DNA from: Phoronis australis
Lineage: Eukaryota; Phoronida; Phoronidae
Direction of reading: 5' to 3'
Length of the DNA stretch: 64,000 nt
Assembly: GCA_002633005.1 (NCBI GenBank)
Contig: NMRA01000028.1
Span: 1,191,688 to 1,255,687, forward strand
Part shown: piece after piece, positions 10,217 to 20,739 of the stretch
Layout of the letters: each line of letters opens with the position of its first letter
Position numbering within the stretch: the first letter of the stretch is position 1
Made by a program: the position numbers and the translations under genes
The notes under the pieces: generated by a model
What the model was told of the DNA's origin: nothing
Database searches by the model: none
Seen by the model: the letters and a program-made list of their open reading frames with translations, nothing else

Positions 10217-13200
10217 GTGAGTTGTAACGAGACTGTCGAGAGGTTCATTGCCTGCTTCACACTCACAGTCACAGTGAGTTATCGGCAGTTACCATCAGAG
10301 GTCATTGGACAGGGGGGAACGAGACGGGTGGAGACATGGCTGAAATTGGAAGTATTGGGGAGAGTACGAGATGAGGCTTCTCAAAGCAAGACTCGTCTAT
10401 TTTGTGTGAGTGAGACACTCTTCAACCACCTACCCAATCACCAATGTAGCTCTTCCCTATACTCGGTGGAGTGAACGACCAATGAATCCTCAGGGCTTTA
10501 CCTAGATATTACTTGTTTCGAGAGGACAATTCAACCAAAAAAATTTCTCAACTGTAGACTTTTTCCTGTGTTCAGGTTGTGAAGTTCCACCTCTACGTTG
10601 AAGGCTCTAAAGTCATTTGGCACTGGTCGGATATAGTGGTCCCTGATTTTGAGAACCATGCAGGCAGTCACTGAATAATGGGCCCATTGTTCAGCGGATG
10701 AAAATGGTTCTCAAAATCACAGACTGCTATATCCAACCAATACCAAGCCATTTTCCAATTGCTTAACCTTTTCGTTCCTCATTTAAACAGTAGTACTAGC
10801 AACTGATGATTGTTTGGATTATTACTTATAGCAAAGACTGTTAATTTGTTGTGTATTGTTTTGCAGGATTGTGTATACACATGGCACTTGGTAACTGTTG
10901 GCAGTACAGTGTAAAGGCTGCTTTAGTGTTGGGTAGGTCATAGCCAGCCAGCTAGCTGTATGAAGACTTATCGTCAAAATACAGCTTGGTACCACTGTGT
11001 GTATTTCTTCCGTAGACCCTGAAATTGCACATAGCCAGGGTAGTTCTGCTCGTCACCTCACCGTGAAACTTGTATCAACATGTAAAGCTAAAGACCAGAT
11101 GGGGTGCATGCAAAATCTGAGAATCAACCGACACTCACCTTGCCCGTTACAGCCGTTTAAGTGAAAAACAATGCAATAAACGTCATTTTCTTGCATAACT
11201 CTCCGCCTTTTCTAACAATGAAAAGTATGTCATCATTTTGAAACCAGTACTCTCATGTCACGCGCACGTGCCATTTCCTAAACTTTTGCGACAACTTCCC
11301 AGCAGGCAAAATTTGTTCTGCAATTCGGTTTTTCGGTATCGAAATTCTAAAAACTTATAATGAAGTGAAACCAGTTCCAATAATTTGTTGTGACGTGTAC
11401 GCAAGCTCATGAAAGAACAATAGTTGATTGAAGAATCAGCGAAAAAAACTGGCCAATTGGTGATGCAATATTTCATGGCGCTGAAAGCCGTCGCCAAAGA
11501 TCGCTCCACAACTTTAGCAATAACAGACGAACACCAATTATTTCAACACCGTTAAATAATTTAGTTTACTCAAGGAAGACAGTAGTTTTTAATGACACTG
11601 ATTTTCTGTCAGATTTTATCTTACCACTTTTTTACCCACATCGGTGCAAAGCTGTATATTTAGTATACAGCTTTGTACCAAGGCTAGGAAGGTCACAGTC
11701 ATGGGTGAGCATGTGGAGAATTATGAGGATGATTTGTCTGCTGCTAACTTGTACTGTAAACATTTGGTTGAGTACTTAGGGCTCTTCATTGGCATTTCTG
11801 GTGTGTCTAATGATACTTTTTCTTCTGGTGGGTTATTGTGTGTTGATGGTGTGTTCCATGGTTGCACTTGATTTTTGCCAGGTCGACTGGCTAAAACATC
11901 TGATTGGTTTAAAAGCTGCACATCGTCATCAAGAGCCAATCAAACCAGTTGAGCTGAAGGAACTGGCAAAGTCAATCAAGTGCTGCCAATGTTTTATGGC
12001 TCTGTCGCTTTCTGATATGCCACGCCTGAACATCATTTCACTTTATGTTGCGCTGCCTTTAGACTGTAGATGGCGTTAATGTGTTTTGATTTATGATAAT
12101 AAAAAGAATCACCACAGTGACACTCATGTATTTGAGTCAGTAGTTATAACCTATGTGTAGTAATTGATGAGGCAGTTTTGGCTGACTTGCCATGTGACAT
12201 CATTAAAAGCTTGTTTGAATCTATTCATGTGCCTTTTGTAAAAGAAGTTAAAAATGTCTAAAATTGATGCAGGCGGGCACTGTTTTCTTTCTAGAGTGAG
12301 GCGCAGATTTCAAAATGAGTTGGCGTGCAAACCACTGCAAAGTAAACCTATACGTAATTGTTTCTAAAATTATAATGTCCTGCTTGTAATAAGAGGTAAA
12401 GTGCTTCTTTGAATACTACGGTTTTATTTTCTGCCAGAACGATGAGCAATTTGAATCATTCTTGAAACCACACTACCTACGTCATTATCATACTTCCAAC
12501 TCTGATATTCAAAATTCTTCTATTTCTAGTGTTTGTCCCACAGATTCTCCGACTGCTGTGGACGAGAAGTAGCCAGTGTCTTAGCTTCCCCGCTGTTTTA
12601 CTGGAGACAGTTACCTTAACCTCCGCTTTTGTAGTCCAGTACAGAGGGGGTCAGGCACCATCCAGGTAACACAATAACACACTGTCCAGGTAACACAATA
12701 ACACCCCGTCCAGGTAATACAATAACGTACCGTCTAGGTAACACAATAACACAACGTCCATGTAACGCAATAACACACCGTCCAGGTAATGCAATAACAA
12801 ACCGTCCAGCTAACGCAATAACTCACCGACCAGGTAACACAATAACTCACCTTCCAGGTAACACAATAACTCTAACACACTGTCTAGGTAACACAATAAC
12901 ACCGTCTAGGTAATACAACACACTGTCCAGGTAACACAATAACACCGTCTAGGTAATACAATCACACCGTCCAGGTAACACAATAACCCACCTTCCAGGT
13001 AACACAATAACACTGTCCAGGTAACACAGTAACGCACCATCCAGGTAACACAATAACACATGGTTCAGGTAACACAATGACACACTGTCCAGGTAACACA
13101 GTAACGCACCATCCAGGTAACACAATAACACACTGTCCAGATAACACAATGGCACACTGTCCAGGTAACATAATAACACACCGTCCAGGTAACACAATAG

Positions 13201-16200
13201 CACACTGTCCAGGTAATACAGTAACGTACCGTCTAGGTAACACAATAACACAACGTCCAGTTAGCACAATAAAAATACCGTCCAGGTAAAGCAATTAATA
13301 GCANTGTCCAGGTAACATAATAACACAACATCCAGGTAACACAATAACCCACCATCCAGGTAACACAATAACACCCCGTCCAGGTAATACAATAACGTAC
13401 CGTCTAGGTAACACAATAACACAATGTCCATGTAACGCAATATAACACACCGTCCAGGTAGCACAATAAAAATACCGTCCAGGTAAAGCAATTAATAGCA
13501 CACTGTCCAGGTAACAATAACACAGTGTCCAAGTAACACAATAACACAACATCCAGGTAACACAATGACACAACATCCAGGTAACACAATGACACAACAT
13601 CCAGGTAACACAATAACACACCGTCCAGGTAAAAATAACTTACTTTGAAATGGTCAAAATCAAGATGATCTGAAGAGTTGCCATGTCACCATCTTGTGGT
13701 GTTCAAGTGACCAGTAGCTGCCAATATAGCATTAACGACTAGTGCATTTTGAGAATGTTCTGTTCTCAGGGTTCAGGGTACCCTCGGCAATGTGCGGCAT
13801 TACTTTTCATTGATGATTGCCTCTTGATTCTTCACTTGAAATTCTGTCTTACATCATTTCAAGTTCAAGGGGAAAGCAGCTGCTGTTCATATTACCTTGT
13901 TATTTTGTAGAAACATTTTCCATGTCAATTGGTGTTTCCCCGACATGTTTTTACTATTCATGGAGCAATTGGCATTGATGTAAACAGCCCAACAAAAGGC
14001 CCCTATCTTGGTTATGCATTCAGTTCCATTGAGCAGACAGTGTTTGACTCTCTGTTAAACAGCGCCAATCGTTTTTGTTCAGTGAAAGTGAATGATAAAC
14101 CATGAAGCGGACATTTTGCTGGGTCATTTCAATCACTTTCAATTGCTGCGTGGAGCGCAAGTACACTCCAAAGAAACAAAAGTTTTAAACATGAAAATAT
14201 ATCTTTCCAAAGTAACCAGGGTTCTGTAATTTCACTAAAGGTATCAGAAAAGCAGTTTCTTTCCCCTTAAGATTGAGCTTACGAAGATCACTCGTGTGTT
14301 TGTAGTCTGTCAGTCAATGCAAGATTCAAACATGGGTCTCACACATGAGAATCCCCAGCCCGAACCGTTAATGCTACACTGTCTTTAGTCTGTATTACTT
14401 CTACCTCTCTCTTATTGTTCCAGCGACTACCGTGACAGCATGCTGCTCGTGGTTCAAAGCGCTGCTATGTTATTTCTGGTGTTAGCCTGTCGTGGCAATA
14501 TTCTTGGAGCTCTTGTAACTGTCGGTGCCTATAGCCTGGCTCTGTCATTCCTTACATCCACTGCTGTTGTGCCACCTATTGTCAACCAAGTGAACCAAGT
14601 AGGCATGTTCATTGTAATAGGTAGCAGGGTAAGTAATTCCATGATGGGTATTCAACTAGGTTGGTGATTAAGTATGACCACAAAACTAATTGATTATTTC
14701 TATTATATGAGTCCTTTTTTGAGTAAAGCTATTCATCCATGTTTTTTTGAATAATAGTTTTGAAGGTAATTGTCAACCTATGTGAAGTCCATTCAGGTTT
14801 CAGCAAATTAGTTTTTGTCTGTCCAATTTTTAACCATAAAATTAATGATTTTCTGAATCCTCGATATTGAGCAAGTTGGTAAAATGTATGGTAAATTGTA
14901 CTATATAAAACTACAATTGGTTGTTTTCACCCAACTTGTGCATCTAGACATAGGTAGTTCAATTAAAGCTCAGATCTTTAATAACGCATAGTTCTTAATG
15001 TGGTTTATGCTTCTAGCTCTTACAAGTGAGTGTGGATCACAATCCAATTTGTGTAAATTCCACTGTTTTGGTGTAGAACTTTGACAAAACAAGGCTCTGT
15101 AGCCTTCATTTTCTGTTTGCCAAAACAAGCTGCATAAGAAGATAAAAGCAGGTGAATATAGATGATCAAGTTTGAGGTATTACACCAAACTCATTGTCCG
15201 AAAGTGTGAACCTGCCTTGACAGCTTGATAAAACTAACAATTATTACTTGAAATGTGACATGGTTTTTTCTTCAAAGTTTTAAATTTATTCTTCAACAAT
15301 ATACACTTATAATTTAAAGGGTAAACAAGGAAAAGGGGACAGGGCTGTCACTCTCTCTCACACACACTCACTCATTCACACACTTCATCGTTTAATAACA
15401 CTAAACAATTTATGAATTTAATATACAACAGATTCATTGCATGGCTCTCACATTCTAAATTTAATGTTGTCCGGTTCTTTTTGTTTTTGAAAATTAAATA
15501 TTGTAATTTTAACATATTTCATCCTGAATAACTTAAAGCCTAACTTCAACGGAATTTTGTTACTTTAGATGTATTAGGCTAACCAGATAGTCCTAGCAAA
15601 GACTTAGTAAAATAAGAAAACGAGAGTTCAATCACGCAAGTGTAAGCCCGTCAAATGATAACTGAAGCTTCCTTATCGTGCCATGTTGCGTCATCGCGAG
15701 ATCTCAGTACTAACAACAAAAGGTTGTATTGAATAGGGGTGTGAATAGAACACCATTGCGTGCGGGTTTTGAATTAAAAGGTGATTCTTGCGGTGACGTA
15801 GACAAAAGCAAGTTAATACGCCTAACAGTTCATTACATTTGGCAATTTATGGCACTATTGGGCTAAAAGCGATGCTCTTAACATACTGTAGGAGCCAAAT
15901 TTACATGTGTTGCCATTGAAGATGGGCTTTAAAGGCATGCCAATCTGGATGCAGCTGCTGTTGGTTACGTAAATAAATAAAACATTGGGTGACAGTGATT
16001 ACATAATTAATCAACAGTCAGGAGAACTCAAATGGTAAAACAGTCTTGGTTATTTTGACATCTTCCTTCTTTGGGTTCTTAACTCACATGTTTTCAAGTT
16101 TGGGAGATCCTACTGCGAACTACCTTGGTGGACGGGGCCCTTAATAAAATTCAAATTTTCCAAGCAGTGATGGAATCAAAATGAAATATCATTAAGGGTA

Positions 16201-16959
16201 TGTAGGTCCCTATAAAATATCCAATTGTGGACAACTTTGGAACATTGTATCTCAAATTTGGCTGATTGGATTCACATGAAACACCATGGTTTACATGCTC
16301 TTCTCCAAAACTCTTTGGAATTGTTTTTTAATTTTCCTTGTTGCATGAGGGGTTATCAAAAATAGAATTTCGTTGATTTTTATCAAGTTGCATAAAATGA
16401 AAATGAAACAATTTAGAAAACTAACAATGTTTTTGAGATTATATCTTGAACATTTCTGTCGTACAAAATTTAATCATGTTATTGATCCTATTGTCGTTTG
16501 AATGAGCCTTTCTTTTTATTAAAATTTTCCTAAAAAGCATGGTCATGCGACCCAAGTAGTCGTGGTAGATTGGCATAAAGTCAAAAATGAAATTTTTGCA
16601 AAATTTCTATTTTCACAAACTGTATACTTTTGATGTCAAAATCCAGTTTTGTAGATATTTGGCCTGTACATGTACATGTACATAACCTCAACAACTCTCC
16701 TCTTGTTCATTTCCAGTTGATCCAGACTCTGGTCTGTTTCAAGGACAGAAGTGCTGGTCAGATGTCTTCGCTGACGTGGATGATACTTCTGTACAAAGCC
16801 ACTTCGGGACTTTTCTCAATAGTTCAAGTCAAACCCCTGGACGACATCGCTATGGTGGCGCTCATCACTCAAAGTGCCTTCAACGGCATGATTCTGTCAC
16901 AAGTCTTATTCTCCAATATGTATTACAGTCATGGCCAACAAAAATGGAAATCTTCATGA
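10138..16959 (+). CDS. MPDU1: MPDU1: mannose-P-dolichol utilization protein (partial model)
   Basis: MPDU1 is an ER membrane protein of the PQ-loop/SWEET-like fold, needed for use of dolichol-phosphate mannose and glucose in N-glycan, O-mannose and GPI-anchor assembly. Three exons are recognised: 10138-10216, 14424-14628 and 16717-16959. The N-terminal peptide LAPNNRCYEELFVKNNF corresponds to the family's conserved RCYEELFV-type start. Exons 14424 and 16717 together encode the second half, including the CRGN loop, the GSRLIQTLVCFKDRSAGQMS repeat-2 PQ-loop region and the final FNGMILSQVLF helix, ending at TGA 16957-16959. About 68 residues covering the first PQ-loop should lie between exon 1 (ends with one base of a codon) and 14424 (needs two preceding bases). 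I could not find them. The family is usually ~250 residues long, and 174 are accounted for here. The gene is convergent with the F-box gene. Confidence 0.8.
10606..10758. repeat. Spacer-less near-palindromic foldback
   Basis: The two halves are reverse complements of each other over about 75 bases at roughly three-quarters identity. The centre, AATGGGCCCATT at about 10677-10688, is a perfect palindrome. GATTTTGAGAACCAT occurs on the left (10654-10668) and inverted on the right. RNA from either strand would fold into one long hairpin. It lies in MPDU1's first intron and could be a foldback MITE or a hairpin RNA source. Confidence 0.7.
11643..11681. repeat. Strong 16-bp hairpin
   Basis: GGTGCAAAGCTGTATA is followed by a five-base loop (TTTAG) and TATACAGCTTTGTACC, pairing over 16 positions with one mismatch. 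It sits at the start of a degraded repeat-like stretch (11640-12640) in the MPDU1 intron and may mark an element boundary. Confidence 0.6.
12258..12368 (+). pseudogene. OTU-like protease motif fragment, decayed
   Basis: A 36-codon frame from ATG 12258 contains DAGGHCFLSRV, which resembles the catalytic-cysteine box of OTU proteases (DGxCxF/L). OTU domains are carried by several transposons, such as Helitrons. An upstream frame (LADLPCDIIKSLFESIHV) is out of phase by one, and a later piece (NDEQFESFLKPHYLRHY) follows near 12438. Together these look like one decayed ORF with frameshifts. The identification rests on a single motif. Confidence 0.3.
12655..13635. repeat. ~23-bp minisatellite, about 42 copies
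   Basis: The unit is approximately CCGTCCAGGTAACACAATAACA. Units vary at a few positions, and an ~85-bp higher-order block near 12702 recurs near 13373. A second shared variant (GCACAATAAAAATACCG) is at 13264 and 13462. One ambiguous base (n) falls at 13304. Nearly every unit contains CAGGTAA, a good 5' splice-site match in the sense orientation of MPDU1. The minus-strand ORFs of CYLDG-type repeats are translation artefacts. Confidence 0.95.
14424..14628 (+). CDS. MPDU1: MPDU1 internal exon
   Basis: The acceptor is TTATTGTTCCAG before 14424, and the donor AGG|GTAAGT follows 14628. One base completes a codon, then 68 codons read DYRDSMLLVVQSAAMLFLVL, a CRGN loop and a second hydrophobic stretch ending FIVIGSR. 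It aligns with the mid-protein of MPDU1, where the human protein has a comparable hydrophobic helix, a YRG loop and another helix. The open frame runs past the donor to 14667, but the family match stops at the splice site. Confidence 0.8.
15533..15932. mobile_element. TTAA-ended MITE, copy 1
   Basis: The element starts TTAAAGCCTAACTTC and ends with the inverted GAAGATGGGCTTTAA. It is about 400 bp, has no ORF, and lies in the last MPDU1 intron. TTAA at both ends is consistent with a TTAA target duplication. It is clearly homologous along its length to the copies at 17866 and 24546. Confidence 0.85.
16717..16959 (+). CDS. MPDU1: MPDU1 terminal exon
   Basis: The acceptor TTCATTTCCAG precedes 16717, in phase 0 with the previous exon. 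Eighty codons run from LIQTLVCFKDRSAGQMS (second PQ-loop motif region, with LIQ where PQ stands in repeat 1 of the family) through two hydrophobic helices to a polar, basic tail ending QQKWKSS and TGA. The family usually has a Lys-rich C-terminus. A polyadenylation signal AATAAA follows at 17137-17142. Confidence 0.85.
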   Translation: MIQTLVCFKDRSAGQMSSLTWMILLYKATSGLFSIVQVKPLDDIAMVALITQSAFNGMILSQVLFSNMYYSHGQQKWKSS

Positions 16960-17488
16960 GACAAAACAGCTAGGGTATCTTTGTAATTTATTACCTCTGT
17001 CAAGAATGACAACATCTCACCAATATAGGTCACGAAATTATAGTGAACATGTGAAATGTTGCGTTCTTGACAAATCATATTTAATTATTGTCAAATTTAT
17101 GATTTACCATTATCAAGTTTTGTACATCATATTTTGAATAAATGTAGACGTTCACAAAGATGTTGCAGAATTACCTTGAAAGTTGAAAAATGTTATTTTC
17201 GGCAATTTTTGCCTGAACTTAGTGAGTGTCATTTTGTATTTCTGGTTGGTTGTTCCTGTGCCCGGCAGTCTTCAACCAGTTACACCAATAACATGTGGAA
17301 TGATTTTACAAACTCCACGGGAGGCATAAAATGCCGTTGTGTGCAAATTAAAACTCATGAATGTGCAACATTATCCAGTTAGTTTAAGGTTGTGCATATA
17401 TGCCGCATACTCCACGTGGATTTTCAATGCTCAATATGCATCCCTTGATACACTAAGTGCATTTCAATAATGCTTCAAATCTTGCTCG

Positions 17489-17600
17489 TCAAGTGTCTAA
17501 CTTACAGACACCACTTGTGTGTTCACTTGGATAAGTGTCTAACCTGCAGGCAGCACTCATGCGTTCTCTTGGATCACTTGTGTGTTCACTTGGATCATTC
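17489..17600. repeat. ~48-bp local tandem repeat
   Basis: AAGTGTCTAAC...CACTTGGAT occurs about twice, with a further partial TCACTTGTGTGTTCACTTGGAT, downstream of MPDU1. Small ORFs across it are artefacts. Confidence 0.6.
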
Positions 17601-17865
17601 ATTTAGGTTAGTACACAGTGGCACACTTAAAACTTTTCAAAATTCAACCGTTTCTTAGTTTTTTTATGCCTGGTCGAACTATTGTCCTCTCTCTTATTTT
17701 TAAGATTCTTAATTTCAAACATGTCATCTGTGTTATCCTGGGTGAATGTGGTGCATTCAGGTGTGATCATAGCATTAGGAGTTATGTGGTTTAGTTTGGC
17801 TTTTTTATGGATAAATTTGATTCAAAGAGTTGTGGCGGGACTTGTTCTGCACAAACAACAAACAT

Positions 17866-18287
17866 TTAAAGCCTAACTTCAACGGAATTTTGTTACTATA
17901 GATGTATTAGGCTAGCCAGATAGTCCTAGCAAAGCCTTAGTAAAATAAGAAAACGAGAGTTCAATCACGCAAATGTAGGCCCGTCAAATGATAAGTGAAG
18001 CTGCCTTTTCGCGCCATGTTGGGTCAACGCGAGATCCCAGCACAAACAACAAAAGGTTGCATTGAATAGGGGTCTGAATAGAACACAATTGCATGCGGGT
18101 GTTATTCGCAACTGTTTGAATTAAAAGGTGATTCTCGCAGTGACGTGGACAAAAGCAAGCCAATGCGCCTTACAATTAGTTACATTTGACAATTTATAGC
18201 ACTAGTGGGCTCAGAGGGATGCTCCTAACATACTGTAGGAACCAAATTTTCAGGTGTTACCGTGTTACTGTTGAAGATAGGCTTTAA
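17866..18287. mobile_element. TTAA-ended MITE, copy 2
   Basis: It has the same termini and interior as copy 1 (TTAAAGCCTAACTTC ... GAAGATAGGCTTTAA) at about 422 bp. It carries a short extra segment (GTGTTATTCGCAACTG area) that copy 3 also has and copy 1 lacks. Confidence 0.85.
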
Positions 18288-19011
18288 GCTCTCTTGAATC
18301 TGAAGAGAACCATAACTTCTCCAAGAATGCAAACACAGAACATTCAGTTTTTGAGCTACGTGAAACCTTTGGAGGTGAAACCAATAATTTAATGTACTAA
18401 TTCTTCTCATGGAACAATGGGGAAGTTGAAATGCAGGTCATTTTTGTGAAAACTGCATTTATATGAATGTAAGGGTGTCTATAATATGGTGTCAGATTTG
18501 ATTATAAAAAATCTCATCTGTAGGGAAAGTGAGAATTGTTTTGTAGTTTATTATGTCTTGAAATATTTTAAAACTTTAAATTGTGAGAGAGATTTCTCAT
18601 GAAATTCACATGATGGTGACTTAATGCTCATTACAAAATGATGAAATTAATACTTTTCTTGTATAATGAAGTTTTATTGTCCAGTCTGAATTTGATATTC
18701 ACAGACACGTCAGTACATATGTGTAAAGCAGTGTGAAGATTGCTACTTGGAAGATTGCATTTAGGATACATGTACCACTAATTAAAATGTTGATCTTCTA
18801 AAAATATCTTAAGTACCTTGTCCCTGACTATCCATAAACGAATACATTTTCTAGGAATCGAGACAAATCTAATTATGTCATTCACAACACTACCATTGTC
18901 ATGGTTACGGGACCATGTGTTTTTGGAAAAATGTCGTTTTTGAAAAGTACATTCATAGGGAAAAAGTATTTTCGCCAGCATTCACCAAATTTGCTGTACT
19001 AAAACTTCAAT

Positions 19012-20102
19012 AACAAGAGCAACGCAGAGCGTTGAAATGCGCCCACAATTACACCGCATACGGTATCCTTCTAGGGTTGTTTATTGGTACCATAAAGTGG
19101 CCAGTAGAGGGCATATATGTAGTATGTTGTACTTTGGCAAAATGGAAAGGCATGGTCATTGTCTCCTCAATAGGCTAGGGGCAAAATGTGAGTAATCTTC
19201 ATAATACAAGCACATCCTATACACCAGTTGCTTAAAGCACCACAGAAACATAGAATTAAAAACAAATTTACCAACATACGAGATTAGCACAGCATTAGAA
19301 TGCCAGAAACAAATTTCTACTTGGAACTTTTCCTTCACAGTCACGAAGTAACACAAAGTATACACCTGAAGACCTATGAAAATACAGAGGTCAATGTAAA
19401 ATACTAAAATTGCCACTAGAGGCAAATACTAAAATTGCCACTAGAGGCATACCGGTAATCAGAATCATCCTAAAGTCGTCATCGTCCGTTGTCAACATCA
19501 CATAAATACACTTGCTAAATTTAGTAAAGATCCTGCAAACGGTTTGGGAGATACAGCCATGGGCGCAAAAAAACAAAACTGCCACTAGGAGGCGCCACAG
19601 TAGTCCAAATCGTCTGAAAATCATTGTCAGCTGTCTTCCTTATAGTAAGCACATACACGCCAATTTTCACAATCATCCTTTGAGCGGTTTGGTTGATAGA
19701 GGGGTGGACGCAAAAATACAGACTCGAAAACAGTAAAAATGGCCACTAGGTGGCGCAAACTATGTCGAATCCATCTGAAAACAGGAGGATAGCGTCATCT
19801 CACTAATAGGTGCCTACATACCAAATTTCATGAAAATCCGTTAAGGACTTTTGAAGATACAAAGGTAAGCGTAAAAAACTAAAATTGCCACCAGGGGGCA
19901 CACCGGTAGTCGGATCCGTCCGAAAGTTCGCACATGCCATCCCATTCATAAATGGAACATATGTGCCAAATTTCATGAACGTATGTCAAAGGGTTTTGGA
20001 GATAGAGCAGCGGACGCCAGATGCCGGACGGACGCCGCCCGGACGGACGGACAGAGATGACGGCATAATGCGTCCACATATAAATATGTGGGCGCATAAA
20101 AA
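19012..20102 (+). repeat. CTCF-motif repeat family, copy R1
   Basis: It begins with the small hairpin CAACGC-AGA-GCGTTG followed by ATGCGCCCAC. It ends with a palindrome in which ATGCGTCCACATAT pairs with ATATGTGGGCGCAT, so the outer ends carry inverted ATGCGCCCAC/GTGGGCGCAT. The interior is a chain of ~145-160 bp monomers with shared text such as CCAAATTTCATGAAAAT and GAAGATAC. Matches to the CTCF core start at 19101, 19413, 19438, 19582, 19743 and 19888. A 25-bp direct duplication at ~19408-19456 is absent from the closely related copy at 28778. The copy lies between the convergent 3' ends of MPDU1 and the F-box gene. Confidence 0.85.
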
Positions 20103-20628
20103 TGCTCAAAAACCGTGTCGGGGATTTTCCATAGTTAGCACCAATGTTTTCAATGTTTTTTTTTCAGAAATAGGGGTAGAGATTAATAGAGAATGCTAAC
20201 ATGATGCTTGATCTAACCTAAAATATGTTGCCGACAAAAATGAGTTTTCAAGATGTCTCAGTGTGGCTAATGAATGTTTCCAAGCAACACTTGGAAATTT
20301 ATACATTGAGATACAAATAGCAATTTTTGCAAAATTGAAACACCGTTCTGTTGAGTAATGGTAAGAATGTTATCTGCTGCCAGTAGGACTTCGATTTTCT
20401 TTTTGTTTGCTGCCTTCAGATAAGCTGTTACAGATTTGCCTGTTTTCACTTCCAGTTAATTTTTTCATTCATTTCATAATTATTCAACTTTCTTGGGTTT
20501 CCATTTTTCACCTCAATTCAAAAAAAAAAACTCTACAACTCATGTTTATATTTTTCTGCAATGTTGGCAAGAACTGCAGATATGAGGCAGTAGATTGAAT
20601 CAACAGAGATTCAACAGTGCACACTTGA

Positions 20629-20739
20629 CTATGATAGTTCCATCATGATAGTTGACTCACAAAACTCTTCACCATAATAGTCCAGAATAGTCAAGTCTTT
20701 TTTCACTTTCACAATGTTTAGAACAAGCTCGTCAATGAT
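20629..20739 (-). CDS. F-box/LRR gene, terminal exon
   Basis: It encodes 36 residues, from IIDELVLNIVKVKKDL to a short acidic tail (DYYGEEF...) and a TAG stop at 20631-20629. The acceptor TTCATATTCCAG is good and the phase is 0. The YYGE ending after the last LRR resembles C-termini of other animal F-box/LRR proteins (recalled, not searched). Confidence 0.85.
   Translation of the reverse strand: MIDELVLNIVKVKKDLTILDYYGEEFCESTIMMELS

Noticed and set aside
10863-10935. Candidate MPDU1 exon 2 after an acceptor at 10863
   Set aside because: The frame is open (LCIHMALGNCWQYSVKAALV) and in phase, but it does not resemble the PQ-loop segment expected and lacks a convincing donor.
12949-13621. Several ~100-codon minus-strand ORFs of CYLDG/VLPGQC-type repeats
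   Set aside because: They are translations of the 23-bp minisatellite in all frames, with no start context or homology.
12655-13635. CRISPR-like direct-repeat array
   Set aside because: Units are contiguous with no unique spacers, in a eukaryotic intron.
19156-19624. Minus-strand ORFs of 77-89 codons, repeated at 28921-29292
   Set aside because: They lie inside copies R1 and R3 of the CTCF-motif repeat. Their similarity is due to the repeat, and the frame is not kept in R2.
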